The position numbers and the translations under genes are program-made. Below are positions 1 through 10,800 of a stretch of 64,000 nt of DNA, one piece after another. Location: NCBI RefSeq assembly GCF_026410925.1, contig NZ_CP112972.1:1488001-1552000 (forward strand). Reading direction: 5' to 3'. This stretch comes from Halovenus salina (GTDB taxonomy: Archaea > Halobacteriota > Halobacteria > Halobacteriales > Haloarculaceae). Numbering within the stretch: position 1 is the stretch's first letter; each line of letters begins with the position of its first letter. The notes below the pieces were generated by a model that was given only the letters and a program-made list of their open reading frames with translations, searched no databases and was not told the DNA's origin.

Positions 1-54
1 GCGCTCGTCGCGCTGGCGGTCGGACTCGGCTCGTTCGTGATTGCGCTCCGGTGA
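1..54 (+). CDS. C-terminal end of a membrane protein (partial)
   Basis: The frame is open from the first base and ends at a TGA at 52-54. The 17 residues visible are hydrophobic (ALVALAVGLGSFVIALR), which looks like the last transmembrane helix of an integral membrane protein whose body lies left of the window. It converges on the MoxR gene with one base between the two stop codons. No function can be given from this fragment. Confidence 0.5.
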   Translation, partial: ALVALAVGLGSFVIALR

Positions 55-55
55 T

Positions 56-1015
56 TCACCGACCGGGCTGGACCGCAGGCACCTCGATCTGCCGGAGGAT
101 GTCATCGAGGACGGCCCCGCGGGTAGTCTCTCGCACGTCTGCCTCGGCGGTCAACACGAGGCGATGGGTGAAGACCGGCCCGACCATCCGTTTCACGTCC
201 TCGGGGACGACGAAATCGCGGCCGCCAAGCGTCGCCCGTGCCCGCGAGGCCTCGAACAGGCGCTGGGTGCCACGGGGCGAGACGCCGACATCGACGCGGT
301 CGTCTCTGCGTGTTCGGCGCGCGAGTTCGACCATGTAATCGCGCAGCCGCGGGTCGACAGAGACGGATTCGGGGACCCGCTGGAGGGCGGGAATCTGCTT
401 GCCGTCGACGACCTGGGTGACAGAGGGGGTCTGGGCGGTGCGTTCGGCCCGCCGGTCGAGGATACGCCGTTCGCCCTCGGCGGCAGGGTAGCCGACAGAC
501 GTCTTGATCATGAAGCGGTCGCGCTGGGCCTCCGGGAGGCCGAAGGTTCCCTCCTGCTCGACGGGATTCTGGGTGGCGATGACAAAGAAGGGTTCGGGCA
601 GGTCGTGGGTCTGGCCGTCGACGGTTACCTGCCGTTCGCCCATCGCTTCGAGCAACGCGGCCTGGGTCTTTGGCGGCGCACGGTTTATCTCGTCGGCGAG
701 GACGACGTTTGCGAAAATCGGCCCCGGGGAAAACTCGAACTCGCCGGTCCCCTCGCGGTAGATGTTCGAGCCCGTGATATCCGCCGGCAGGAGGTCCGGC
801 GTGAACTGAATCCGTTGGAAGGAGAGACCGAGCGCCCGTGCGAAGCTCCGGGCGGTCAGCGTTTTACCGGTGCCGGGCACGTCTTCGAGCAGGACGTGCC
901 CGCGCGCGAGGATACCGGCCATCGTCGTTTCGAGAAACGCCCGGTCTGCGATGACCGCCTCGCCGATTGCGTCGAGAATCCGGCCCGACAGCGTGCCTGC
1001 CGTCTCGTGGTCCAT
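56..1015 (-). CDS. MoxR-family AAA+ ATPase
   Basis: Cytoplasmic AAA+ ATPase of the MoxR type, 319 residues, the usual length. Walker A GTGKT is at residues 48-52 and Walker B (VVLADEI) at about 104-110, followed by the family's NRAPPKTQAALLEAM segment and an ATQNP sensor-1 strand. MoxR proteins act as chaperone-like ATPases that mature or activate partner complexes, often with a DUF58/VWA protein encoded directly downstream. Here the downstream side is taken by a convergent membrane-protein gene, so the usual partner is not adjacent. The ATG at 1015 gives the expected N-terminus. It is divergent from the SDR gene across about 95 bases. Confidence 0.93.
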   Translation of the reverse strand: MDHETAGTLSGRILDAIGEAVIADRAFLETTMAGILARGHVLLEDVPGTGKTLTARSFARALGLSFQRIQFTPDLLPADITGSNIYREGTGEFEFSPGPIFANVVLADEINRAPPKTQAALLEAMGERQVTVDGQTHDLPEPFFVIATQNPVEQEGTFGLPEAQRDRFMIKTSVGYPAAEGERRILDRRAERTAQTPSVTQVVDGKQIPALQRVPESVSVDPRLRDYMVELARRTRRDDRVDVGVSPRGTQRLFEASRARATLGGRDFVVPEDVKRMVGPVFTHRLVLTAEADVRETTRGAVLDDILRQIEVPAVQPGR

Positions 1016-1111
1016 GTGCGAACGTGGAGGGTGACGGTCAAAAATCTTCTACTCGTTTCGATTCCCGCTTGAGCGGTGACCCTTATCACGGACGGGGCCC
1101 ACTGCTGAAGT

Positions 1112-1891
1112 ATGTCAGCAGGGAGCACGCGGTTCGGTGTCGGCGACCAGACGGCAATCGTCACCGGCGCATCCAGCGGTATCGGCGAGGCAATCGCGAC
1201 GGCGTTCGCCCGCGACGGCGCGAACGTCGTGGTCTGCTCGCGCGAACAGGGAAACGTCGACCCCGTCGCCGACGAAATCAACGACGGTGACCGCCCTGGA
1301 CACGCACTCGCCGTCGAGTGCGACGTGACCGACCCGGCGGCCGTCGAGGCGCTCATCGAAGCGACCGTCGCGGAGTTCGGCGGCGTCGACTGCCTTGTCA
1401 ACAACGCCGGCGCGAGCTTCATGGCCGGCTTCGACAACCTCAGCGAGAACGGCTGGAAGACCATCGTCGACATCAACCTCCACGGCACCTACCACTGCAC
1501 GCAGGCGGCCGGCGACGCGCTCGCAGACGGCGGCGGGACCGTCCTCAACCTCGCGAGCGTCGCCGGCCAGCAGGGCGCACCCTATATGAGCCACTACGGC
1601 GCGGCAAAAGCCGGCGTGATCAACCTCACGAGCACGCTCGCATACGAGTGGGCGAGCGAGGGCGTCCGTGTGAACTGCATCGCCCCGGGGTTCGTGGCGA
1701 CACCGGGCGTCGAGGCACAGATGGGCGTCACCGCCGAGGACGTCGACCGCGAGACTGTCGACCGACAGATGGGAACCAGCGAGGAGATAGCTGATATCGC
1801 CCGCTTTCTCGCCAGCCCAGCGTCGTCGTACATTGTTGGCGAGACGGTCACCGCTCGCGGCGTGCCGGACATCGCAGAGACCCCGGACTGA
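1112..1891 (+). CDS. SDR-family oxidoreductase
   Basis: Short-chain dehydrogenase/reductase of 259 residues with the classical signature set: nucleotide-binding TGASSGIG at residues 18-25, NNAG at 97-100, and a Ser149, Tyr162, Lys166 triad (YGAAK). The sequence resembles 3-oxoacyl-ACP reductase or glucose-dehydrogenase-like SDRs; the substrate cannot be read from it. The last motif before the C-terminus (ASPASSYIVGETV) is the usual SDR substrate-lid region, but the classical C-terminal DGG is replaced by ARG. A TATA-like CCTTATC lies about 26 bases upstream of the ATG, consistent with a leaderless message. It is transcribed alone. Confidence 0.93.
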   Translation: MSAGSTRFGVGDQTAIVTGASSGIGEAIATAFARDGANVVVCSREQGNVDPVADEINDGDRPGHALAVECDVTDPAAVEALIEATVAEFGGVDCLVNNAGASFMAGFDNLSENGWKTIVDINLHGTYHCTQAAGDALADGGGTVLNLASVAGQQGAPYMSHYGAAKAGVINLTSTLAYEWASEGVRVNCIAPGFVATPGVEAQMGVTAEDVDRETVDRQMGTSEEIADIARFLASPASSYIVGETVTARGVPDIAETPD

Positions 1892-2005
1892 TGGTGCCGA
1901 TAGTGGCAACAACTCACGAGAATTGGCATCGGCCGCGGCCCCTTCTATTCGGCGTATCGGTCGGGTTGGCCGGTAGCTTTATCTGACTGCTTGGTATACA
2001 AGGGC

Positions 2006-3400
<1,395 letters not shown>

Positions 3401-3415
3401 CGAGTCGTCCAAGCT

Positions 3416-4300
3416 ATGGAGATACCACTTGCACAAGAGATAATATTTGGTCTCGTTATCGGCTCGTATATCGCGCTCGGGGCGGTCGGATTCACGCTGG
3501 TATACGGGCTCGTGAACATGATAAATTTCGCCCACGGCGAGTTCATCACGATTGGCGCGTTCACTGGGTATCTCGCGGTTGTCGTCGCCGGCCTCCCGCT
3601 TCCCGTGGGTATTCTGGTCGCGCTGGTTGCCACCGCAGTCGTCGGCTGGGGAATCGCCCGCATCACCTTCGAGCCGATGAACGAGACGGGTGCGGTCCCG
3701 TTGCTCATGATGTCTATCGGACTCGGGTTCGTGTTGCGAAACGGGATGCGCGTCATCGCCGGTCCGAGCAGCCGGCGGGTCCGACTCGATGTCGCGACGT
3801 ACCGCTTTGACGACTTGGGCTTTTTCGTCACCAGCCAGCAACTGCTCATCATCGGCCTCGCACTCGCAGCGGTCGTCGTCATGCATCTGTTTCTCAGCCG
3901 GACGATGCTCGGCATCGCGATGCGCGCGACGTCTGACAACGAGGACCTCGCGCTCGTCTCGGGCATCGACACCCGGCGGATACGAAACGCCGTCTGGCTC
4001 GCGGCCTCGGGCCTGGCGGGGGTCGCCGGCCTCATGCTCGCAGTCTCACAGGGGGCGAATCCGACGACCGGCTTCGGACAGCTGTTACTCATCATTACCG
4101 CGGCTATCCTCGGCGGCGCAGGTAGCCCGTACGGTGCGGTCGTGGGGGCGTATCTGCTCGGCATCGGCATCACGGTCTCCGTCGAGTTCCTCCCGTCCGG
4201 GCTGACCGAGCTGAACGCAACGATGGCGTTTGTCGTGCTCATCGTCGTCTTGCTGATTCGTCCCGGCGGTATCGTCAACACGGAGGTGAGAACGTCGTGA
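3416..4300 (+). CDS. livH: Branched-chain amino acid-type ABC permease LivH (system 1)
   Basis: Integral membrane permease of 294 residues with about eight hydrophobic helices. It opens with the family hallmark GLVNMINFAHGEF after the first helices and ends with an AILGGAGSPYGAVVGA coupling segment, both standard for LivH/HtpB permeases. It pairs with the LivM permease encoded next, whose GTG start overlaps this stop codon by four bases. Substrate specificity cannot be read from the permease. It lies 15 bases behind the binding-protein gene, so the two are co-transcribed. Confidence 0.95.
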   Translation: MEIPLAQEIIFGLVIGSYIALGAVGFTLVYGLVNMINFAHGEFITIGAFTGYLAVVVAGLPLPVGILVALVATAVVGWGIARITFEPMNETGAVPLLMMSIGLGFVLRNGMRVIAGPSSRRVRLDVATYRFDDLGFFVTSQQLLIIGLALAAVVVMHLFLSRTMLGIAMRATSDNEDLALVSGIDTRRIRNAVWLAASGLAGVAGLMLAVSQGANPTTGFGQLLLIITAAILGGAGSPYGAVVGAYLLGIGITVSVEFLPSGLTELNATMAFVVLIVVLLIRPGGIVNTEVRTS

Positions 4301-5346
4301 CCGACCTGTCAGAGTACGTCGAAGAGCTACCTGTCGACGCGGTCCATGCGGGGCTGGCCGCGGTCGTGGTCGCGTTGCTGTTTCTGGCCAGTCCGCTGTT
4401 CGTACAGGCCCCGAGCGGTTCACTCGTCTTCTTCGAGGTCGGCGTGCTCTTCGTGCTGTACGCGATGGTGCTCGTTGGATTGAACCTCCAGTTCGGGCAC
4501 GCGGGGCTGGTCAACTTCGGTCCGGTCGCCTTCTTCGCAGTCGGCGGATACACGGCCGCGATACTGACCGCTGAAGACCCCTTCCAGGGCGTGGGTCTCG
4601 GGCTCCCCTGGCCGGTCGGGCTTGCCGCCGGCGTAATCGCGGCGATGGCCCTTGGAGTATTGCTCGGCATCTCGACGCTCAGGCTCCGGGACGACTTTCT
4701 GGCAATCGTCACGCTGGCGGTCGCCGAGATCGTCCACGGCTCGATTATCACGTTCCGCGAGGTGACCGGCGGCACAAGCGGCCTCCAGAACGTTCCACAG
4801 CCGGTTGCCGCCACGACCGACGCGGGCGGAAGCGCCGAAATTGTCTCGACGATACTCGTGTTCGGGGCGTTCGCGCTGTTGTTTTATGGCGTCTTCCGTC
4901 GCCTGTCAGCATCACCGTACGGCCGGGTTCTCCGGGCGATCCGGGCAGACGAACAGGTGACTGAGACACTCGGCAAGCGCGTGTTCCGGTACAAGCTCGT
5001 CGTATTCGTCTACGGCGCGGCGCTGGCTGGGCTGGCCGGCGCGTTGCTGGTCTTCTACAACGGAGCCGCCTCGGACACTTTCTTTACCATCGACGTGACG
5101 GTAATCGTCTGGGTCGGGATGCTCATCGGCGGCGCGGGAAGCGACCGGGGTGTGCTCGGCGGGCTCGCAATCATCATGAGCTTCCAGCTCCTGACCCGGT
5201 TTTTCAACGACTCCATCCCATTCGTCACACAGGACCAGTTCGCCTCCATCCGGCTGATGCTCATCGGCCTCCTGTTGATGGTCATCATCAAGTATCGGCC
5301 CGAAGGGATCTGGGGGAACGCCGACAGGCTGGGGGTGGACTCGTGA
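4297..5346 (+). CDS. livM: Branched-chain amino acid-type ABC permease LivM (system 1)
   Basis: Second permease of ABC system 1, 349 residues, around ten hydrophobic segments. LivM hallmarks are the LNLQFGHAGLVNFGPVAFFAVGGY region after the first helices and the AIRADEQVTETLGKR cytoplasmic loop that docks on the ATPases, followed by GMLIGGAGSDRGVLGG. The GTG start is chosen because it lies in a GTGA overlap with the livH stop, and the next gene overlaps in the same way. It forms the membrane heterodimer with LivH. Confidence 0.95.
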   Translation: MTDLSEYVEELPVDAVHAGLAAVVVALLFLASPLFVQAPSGSLVFFEVGVLFVLYAMVLVGLNLQFGHAGLVNFGPVAFFAVGGYTAAILTAEDPFQGVGLGLPWPVGLAAGVIAAMALGVLLGISTLRLRDDFLAIVTLAVAEIVHGSIITFREVTGGTSGLQNVPQPVAATTDAGGSAEIVSTILVFGAFALLFYGVFRRLSASPYGRVLRAIRADEQVTETLGKRVFRYKLVVFVYGAALAGLAGALLVFYNGAASDTFFTIDVTVIVWVGMLIGGAGSDRGVLGGLAIIMSFQLLTRFFNDSIPFVTQDQFASIRLMLIGLLLMVIIKYRPEGIWGNADRLGVDS

Positions 5347-6098
5347 CGCTGCTCGATATCGACGACCTCAGGCGCTCGTTCGGAAATCTGGTCGCCGTCG
5401 ATGGCACCACATTTGAGGTCGAGACAGGCGAAATCGTCGGACTCATCGGTCCCAACGGCGCAGGCAAGACGACGACATTCAACTGCATCTCCAGTGTTAT
5501 CGACAGCGACGCCGGGACAGTCACCTTCGACGGCGAAGACGTGACGACGGTCCCGCCACACGGCCTCGCACGACGGGGGCTCGTGCGGACGTTCCAGCAA
5601 ACCCGAGAGCTTCCGACGATGACAGTCGAGGAGAACATGCTCTTGCCCGCCCTCGACCACCCTGGAGAGCGGGCCTGGCACGCAGTCGGACAGACAGGAG
5701 CGAGCCGACAACGTGAGCAAGAAGCACGCGAGCGCGCGATGGAGTTGCTCGATACGTTCGACCTCGACACGATGGTCGACGAGTTCGCCGGAAATCTCTC
5801 GGGCGGACAGCGAAAGCTGCTCGAACTCGCGCGAGCGCTGATGCTCGACCCGAAGCTGTTGTTGCTGGACGAACCCTTCGCCGGCGTCAATCCGTCGCTG
5901 ACGAACGAAATTGTCGAACACATCGAGGCGCTCAACGAGGACGGTCTCACGCTGCTCATTATCGAGCACGAACTGGAGACGCTGACCGAACTGGTCGACC
6001 GACTGGTGGTACTCGCCGACGGGCGTGTACTCGCAACCGGGACACCCGCCGAAATCATGGCAAATGAGGAGGTAATCGATGCGTATCTGGGAGGATAA
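5343..6098 (+). CDS. livG: ABC transporter ATP-binding protein LivG (system 1)
   Basis: Cytoplasmic ATPase of 251 residues. Walker A GPNGAGKTT is at residues 36-44, the ABC signature LSGGQ and Walker B LLLLDEPFAGVNP follow, and the H-loop His sits in IIEHELETL. The loop after Walker A and the IVEHIEALNEDG segment match LivG rather than LivF. A GTG start overlaps the livM stop (GTGA). It couples ATP hydrolysis to transport through LivH and LivM. Confidence 0.95.
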   Translation: MTLLDIDDLRRSFGNLVAVDGTTFEVETGEIVGLIGPNGAGKTTTFNCISSVIDSDAGTVTFDGEDVTTVPPHGLARRGLVRTFQQTRELPTMTVEENMLLPALDHPGERAWHAVGQTGASRQREQEARERAMELLDTFDLDTMVDEFAGNLSGGQRKLLELARALMLDPKLLLLDEPFAGVNPSLTNEIVEHIEALNEDGLTLLIIEHELETLTELVDRLVVLADGRVLATGTPAEIMANEEVIDAYLGG

Positions 6099-6185
6099 TA
6101 CGACAAACCTAGCCCCGAGACGGCCGGGCCGAAGCGAACAGCCAGCTCGAACGGGCAGACGCCAATCCCGGTGGGGGGAGAAACG

Positions 6186-6890
6186 ATGAGTCTGCTCGAT
6201 GTGACCGACCTCGACGCTGGGTACGGCGACATGCAGGTGTTATACGGCATCGACCTCGACGTCGAGGACGGCGAGTACGTCGCACTGGTCGGTCCCAACG
6301 GCGCGGGAAAATCGACCGCGATGAAAAGTATTGTCGGCATCACGACCCGGATGGGTGGGAGCATCACGTTCGACAGGGACGACGTGACGGACGTGGACCC
6401 GACGGCAATCGTCGAGCGCGGCATCGGCTACGTCCCACAGACGGCGAACGTCTTCCCCTCGCTGACCGTCGAGGAGAACCTCGCGGTTGGGGGGTACCAA
6501 CTCGGCGGGCTACCCGACGACCGCAAGGCCGCGGTCATCGAACAGTTCCCCGTGCTGGGCGAGCGCCTCGACCAGCGGGCCGGCAACCTCTCGGGTGGCC
6601 AACAGCAGATGCTCGCGATGGCGCGGGCGTTGATTCCCGAGCCACGGTTGCTGTTGCTCGATGAACCCTCTGCAGGCCTTGCACCGGACCTCGTCGAAGA
6701 GATGTTCGACCACATCGATGTCATCAACGAGCGCGGCGTCACAGTACTCATCGTCGAGCAGAACGCAAAGACCGCACTCCAGCGCTGTGACCGCGGCTAC
6801 GTCCTCGCACAGGGCGAGAACCGATACGCCGACGACGGCGACGCGTTGCTCGACGACCCCGAGGTCCGCCAGCAGTTCCTGGGCGGATAA
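6186..6890 (+). CDS. livF: ABC transporter ATP-binding protein LivF (system 1)
   Basis: Second ATPase of system 1, 234 residues, with GPNGAGKS Walker A, LSGGQQQMLAMARAL signature, LLLLDEPSAGLAP Walker B and IVEQN H-loop region, all typical of LivF. The frame extends upstream to a GTG at 6171, but the ATG at 6186 is preferred because a strong purine-rich Shine-Dalgarno (GGGGGGAG, about 6173-6180) lies just ahead of it. This is one of the few clear SD sequences in the window and fits an internal operon gene separated by 87 bases from livG. Confidence 0.94.
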   Translation: MSLLDVTDLDAGYGDMQVLYGIDLDVEDGEYVALVGPNGAGKSTAMKSIVGITTRMGGSITFDRDDVTDVDPTAIVERGIGYVPQTANVFPSLTVEENLAVGGYQLGGLPDDRKAAVIEQFPVLGERLDQRAGNLSGGQQQMLAMARALIPEPRLLLLDEPSAGLAPDLVEEMFDHIDVINERGVTVLIVEQNAKTALQRCDRGYVLAQGENRYADDGDALLDDPEVRQQFLGG

Positions 6891-6894
6891 CTGC

Positions 6895-7725
6895 TCACGG
6901 GGCCCGCTCGACGACGCCGAGTCGCCGCCCGAGTTGCTCGCTCTCGAAGAAGGCGACCCGCCCGTCGGGCCAGTTGTGTGTCTCGCCCAGCGGATGTGCC
7001 TCGCGTGCGGCGTCGAGGTCGTCGGTCGCCAGCAGACAGGCACACGGCCCAGGCGGGAACTGTTCGAGTCTGGCCGCGAGTCGTTCCGTCTCGGGACCGA
7101 CCGCCGCAACGGGAACCCCCGGTACCGACGCGACTGTTCCAAATCCCTCAACTACGCTGGTCACTGGTTCGGGCCAACGGTAGCGCTCCCGGAGCGCCTC
7201 AACGACCGTCTCGGGGTCCTCGCCAAGCAGGACAATGACACCAATTCCAGTCAGCGGTCCACCGGCGACGCTGGGAGAGGGAGACACCCGATAGGAGAGC
7301 GGCGTCCGGTCCTCGATGGCGAACGGAAAGAGGAGCCGCCGGTCTCCGGTGCCAAACTCCGCGCGGTCCCACTCGACGAGACGCCCGTCCTCGCGCTCGC
7401 GAGAGCCGTACAGCGGTCCCGAGACGGTGACCCCGGTGTCGAGATACTGGTGACACTCCGCAACGATGTCCGGCACGCGCACACACCAGGCGGCCGGCCC
7501 CGCATCGGCGCGGATATGCTCCGGCCAGAAGCCGTGGTCACCTCGGTCGCGCTCCGCGATGAGTTCGACGTAGGAGCCGTCTTCGAAGCCGAGCACGGAC
7601 ATATGCGTACAGCCGTTGTCGTGGACGCCGCCGTACTCCGGTTCGAGACCCAGCCGCTCGAACTCCGCTGCGGTCGCCTCCAGGTCTGTACAGGCAAAGG
7701 GCAGGTGGTCGACTGTGATACCCAT
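6895..7725 (-). CDS. Glyoxalase-like (VOC fold) protein
   Basis: Cytoplasmic protein of 276 residues. It opens with GITVDHLPFACTDLEATAAEFERLG, the first beta-alpha-beta element of a vicinal-oxygen-chelate domain, and has ARLEQ...LLATDDLDAA in the second half, so it probably holds two VOC modules of the glyoxalase-like type. The frame runs open to 7935, but the region beyond the ATG at 7725 is intergenic in composition, so that ATG is taken as the start. It converges with livF (4 bases apart). The substrate is unknown. Confidence 0.85.
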   Translation of the reverse strand: MGITVDHLPFACTDLEATAAEFERLGLEPEYGGVHDNGCTHMSVLGFEDGSYVELIAERDRGDHGFWPEHIRADAGPAAWCVRVPDIVAECHQYLDTGVTVSGPLYGSREREDGRLVEWDRAEFGTGDRRLLFPFAIEDRTPLSYRVSPSPSVAGGPLTGIGVIVLLGEDPETVVEALRERYRWPEPVTSVVEGFGTVASVPGVPVAAVGPETERLAARLEQFPPGPCACLLATDDLDAAREAHPLGETHNWPDGRVAFFESEQLGRRLGVVERAP

Positions 7726-7879
7726 ACAGACGGTACGACCCACGGCCACATGAATCGCCGCCGTGGCAGTAAGAGTGCTGTTAGTACTGGAGTACAAAAC
7801 GTTTAATATCGTCCGGACGAACCACTCGACTAACGATGACACTGCCGTATCGACCGCGGGCCACGGAGGGAGTGGCCCA

Positions 7880-10800
7880 ATGACGCTGGCGGACCGAGTT
7901 GTGTCGCTGATAACCGAACGGAGCGGACTCGTCATTGCCGTGATGCTCCTGTTGAGCCTCGGGATGGGGGCCGGGATGGCGTTTCTCGACGACAGTTCAG
8001 GCCTCGACCAGTTCCAGTTCGACTCTGAAGAGAGCGAGGCACTGGATTACATCGAGGCGAACTTCGGAGACGGCAGCGGGGAGACGACCACAGTACAGAT
8101 TGTGGTGCGTGGCGACGACGTGTTGACACAGGAGTCCTTTCTCGACACCCTGGAGCTACAACAGGATCTCCGAAACAACCCGACGGTACGCGACACACTC
8201 GCGACGAACGGGACGTTCGGAGATCTCTCGAACGTCGTTGCGACCACGGCACTCAGACAACAGCGCGCAAGTGAACTCGAACAGCGCCGGACGGCACTCG
8301 AACAGCGACGTACAGAGCTAGAGGACACCGCCGGCACGCTCAGCGACGGCATCAACGAGACACGCGCGCTCGAAGGCGAGTTCCTCTCGCTCAACGCCTC
8401 TTTTGAGCGGGGCGAAATCGACCGCGAGAGTTACGAGGCCGAGGCCGAGCGGCTGTCAAGTGAGCTCGCTGCCGTTGGCCAGCGTGCGGCCACAGAACTC
8501 GACGCGGAATCGGCCGGGGCGTACGAACAGCTCCGAAGCCAGGTCCGTGACCTCCAGGGCGAACTCGCTGCTGTCGAGCAGCAGTTCGCCGCCGGCGAGA
8601 TAGACGAAGACGAGCGCGACCAGCAGCGCTCACAGCTCCGAGCAGAGCTCGAATCGGTCTACAGCCGCATCCAGACCGAGGTTCTCGCCGAGGAGTTCGC
8701 CACCCTGGAGGAACGTGGGAAGACCCTCGAATCCGAGGCTGCGGCAATCGAGTCATTCGACCCCACACTCGACGAGCAGATTGCAGCCGTCGAGTCGGTG
8801 AACGACACCCAGCTCGACAAGATTCTCGGAGCAGTGCTCGGCGAGGACGCGCCCCGTGACGCGCTCGTGTTTGTTCCCAAAGACTTCGAGCGCGGGTCGA
8901 CCGAGGCAGACGCTCGCCAGCTGTTTGTCACACAGGTTCCCGAGGGAGAGGTCGTCCAGGGTGACGCTCCCGAACCCATCGTCGACGCCCAGCTCGCCAT
9001 CGCGGATACCGTTGAGGAGCGGTTCGGGGACACCGGACTCGTCTTTGGCTCTGGCATTATCAGCGACGAAATCAACCGCTCGATGGCCGACTCGATGGCC
9101 ATCGTCCTGCCGCTCGCGCTGTTGTTCGTCGTGGTCGTCCTTTCGATTGCCTACCGCGACCCGCTGGATATCGTGCTCGGGCTGTTCGGCATCGGTCTCG
9201 TGTTGGTCTGGACCTTCGGCTTCATGGGCTGGGCCGATATCTCGTTCAACCAGATCATGATCGCGGTGCCGGTGTTACTGGTCGGGTTGTCTATCGACTA
9301 CGCGATTCACGTCTTCATGCGACACCGAGAGGAGCGCACCGACAGCGACCAGCACACCCGGAAAGCGATGGGTTCGGTGTTGCTTGGCCTGGGCGCGGCG
9401 CTGGTCTGGGTGACCGTGACGGCGGTGCTCGGATTCCTTTCGAATCTCGTCAGTCCAGTCAGCCCAATCCAAGAGTTCGGTGTGGTGTCTGCGTTCGGTA
9501 TCGCGTCGACGCTGCTCATCTTCGCGACGTTCGTCCCGGCAGCGAAGGTCAGCCTCGACTCCATCCTCGAAGCACGGGGCTGGGACCGTCGCAAGCGCGC
9601 GTTCGGAACAGGCGGGGGGGCCTTCACGCGTGTGCTCTCGGGCGGGCGAGTCATGGCAAAGCGGATCCCGGTGGTCGTTGTCCTCCTCGCCCTGCTCATC
9701 ACGGCGGGGGGTGCCTACGGCGCAGCACAGGTCGACACCACCTTCCAGCAGGAAGACTTTATCGCCGATGAGCCGGCGGGGTGGACCGAGGACCTCCCAG
9801 AACCGTTCTCGCCCGGTGAGTACACCGTCAAATCGAACCTGCGGTTCGTCAACGACCGGTTCATCAGGCAGGACACGACGACACAGATACTACTCGACGG
9901 AGAAATCACGAGAGACGAGACGCTGAACGATCTTGCCGCAGCGACGGACGCCGCCGGAGAGCAGTCGGCCGTGGCGACACTCTCTGGTGAGCCGGACATC
10001 CAGACGCCGCTGGGTGCCATGCAGGCCGTTGCGGCCGAAAACGAGAGCTTCGCGACAACGTTTGCCGCCGCAGATACCAACGGGGACAGCGTTCCCGACG
10101 AGAACCTCACCGCGGTCTACGATGCTTTCTTCCAGACAGCACCCGACCGCGCTGGCGACGTTATCTACCGGGCAGACGGCGAGTACGAGTCCGCCCGGAT
10201 GGTCATCTCGATGGACGGTGATGCGACGGCCGCCGAGGCGACCGACGCGACCCGCGAGATTGCAGCGACCCTCGACCGCTCCGACAGACCCTCTCTCGCC
10301 ACGGGTCAGCTCGTCGTGTTCAACATCGTCGAGGAGGAGCTATTCAACACCGTCATCGAGAGCCTCCTGATCACCATGGTGACGGTCTTCGTCTTCCTGA
10401 TGATCGCCTATCGGTTCGTCCACGGCAGCGCGACTCTCGGTGCAGTCACACTTACGCCCATCCTGCTCTCGGTGGCGTGGATTCTCGGCTCGATGTCTCT
10501 GCTCGGGATTCCGTTCAACGTGATGACCGGGACAATTACCAGCCTCACAATCGGGTTGGGTGTCGCCTACAGCATCCACATGAGCGAGCGATACCGTCTG
10601 GAACTCAGCCGCGGGCACGACATCTGGGACTCGCTGGACCGTGCTGTCACCGGCACTGGCGGCGCGTTGCTCGGCAGTGCTGCGACGACGGCCGGCGGAT
10701 TCGGCGTGCTCGCGCTCGCCATCCTGCCGCCGCTGCAGGATTTCGGCGTCATCACCGGACTGACAATCGTCTACGCATTCCTCGCCAGCGTGTTCGTCCT

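Noticed and set aside
41..1072. 343-codon plus-strand frame at the left end
   Set aside because: It is the shadow of the MoxR gene, rich in Arg and Gly without motifs.
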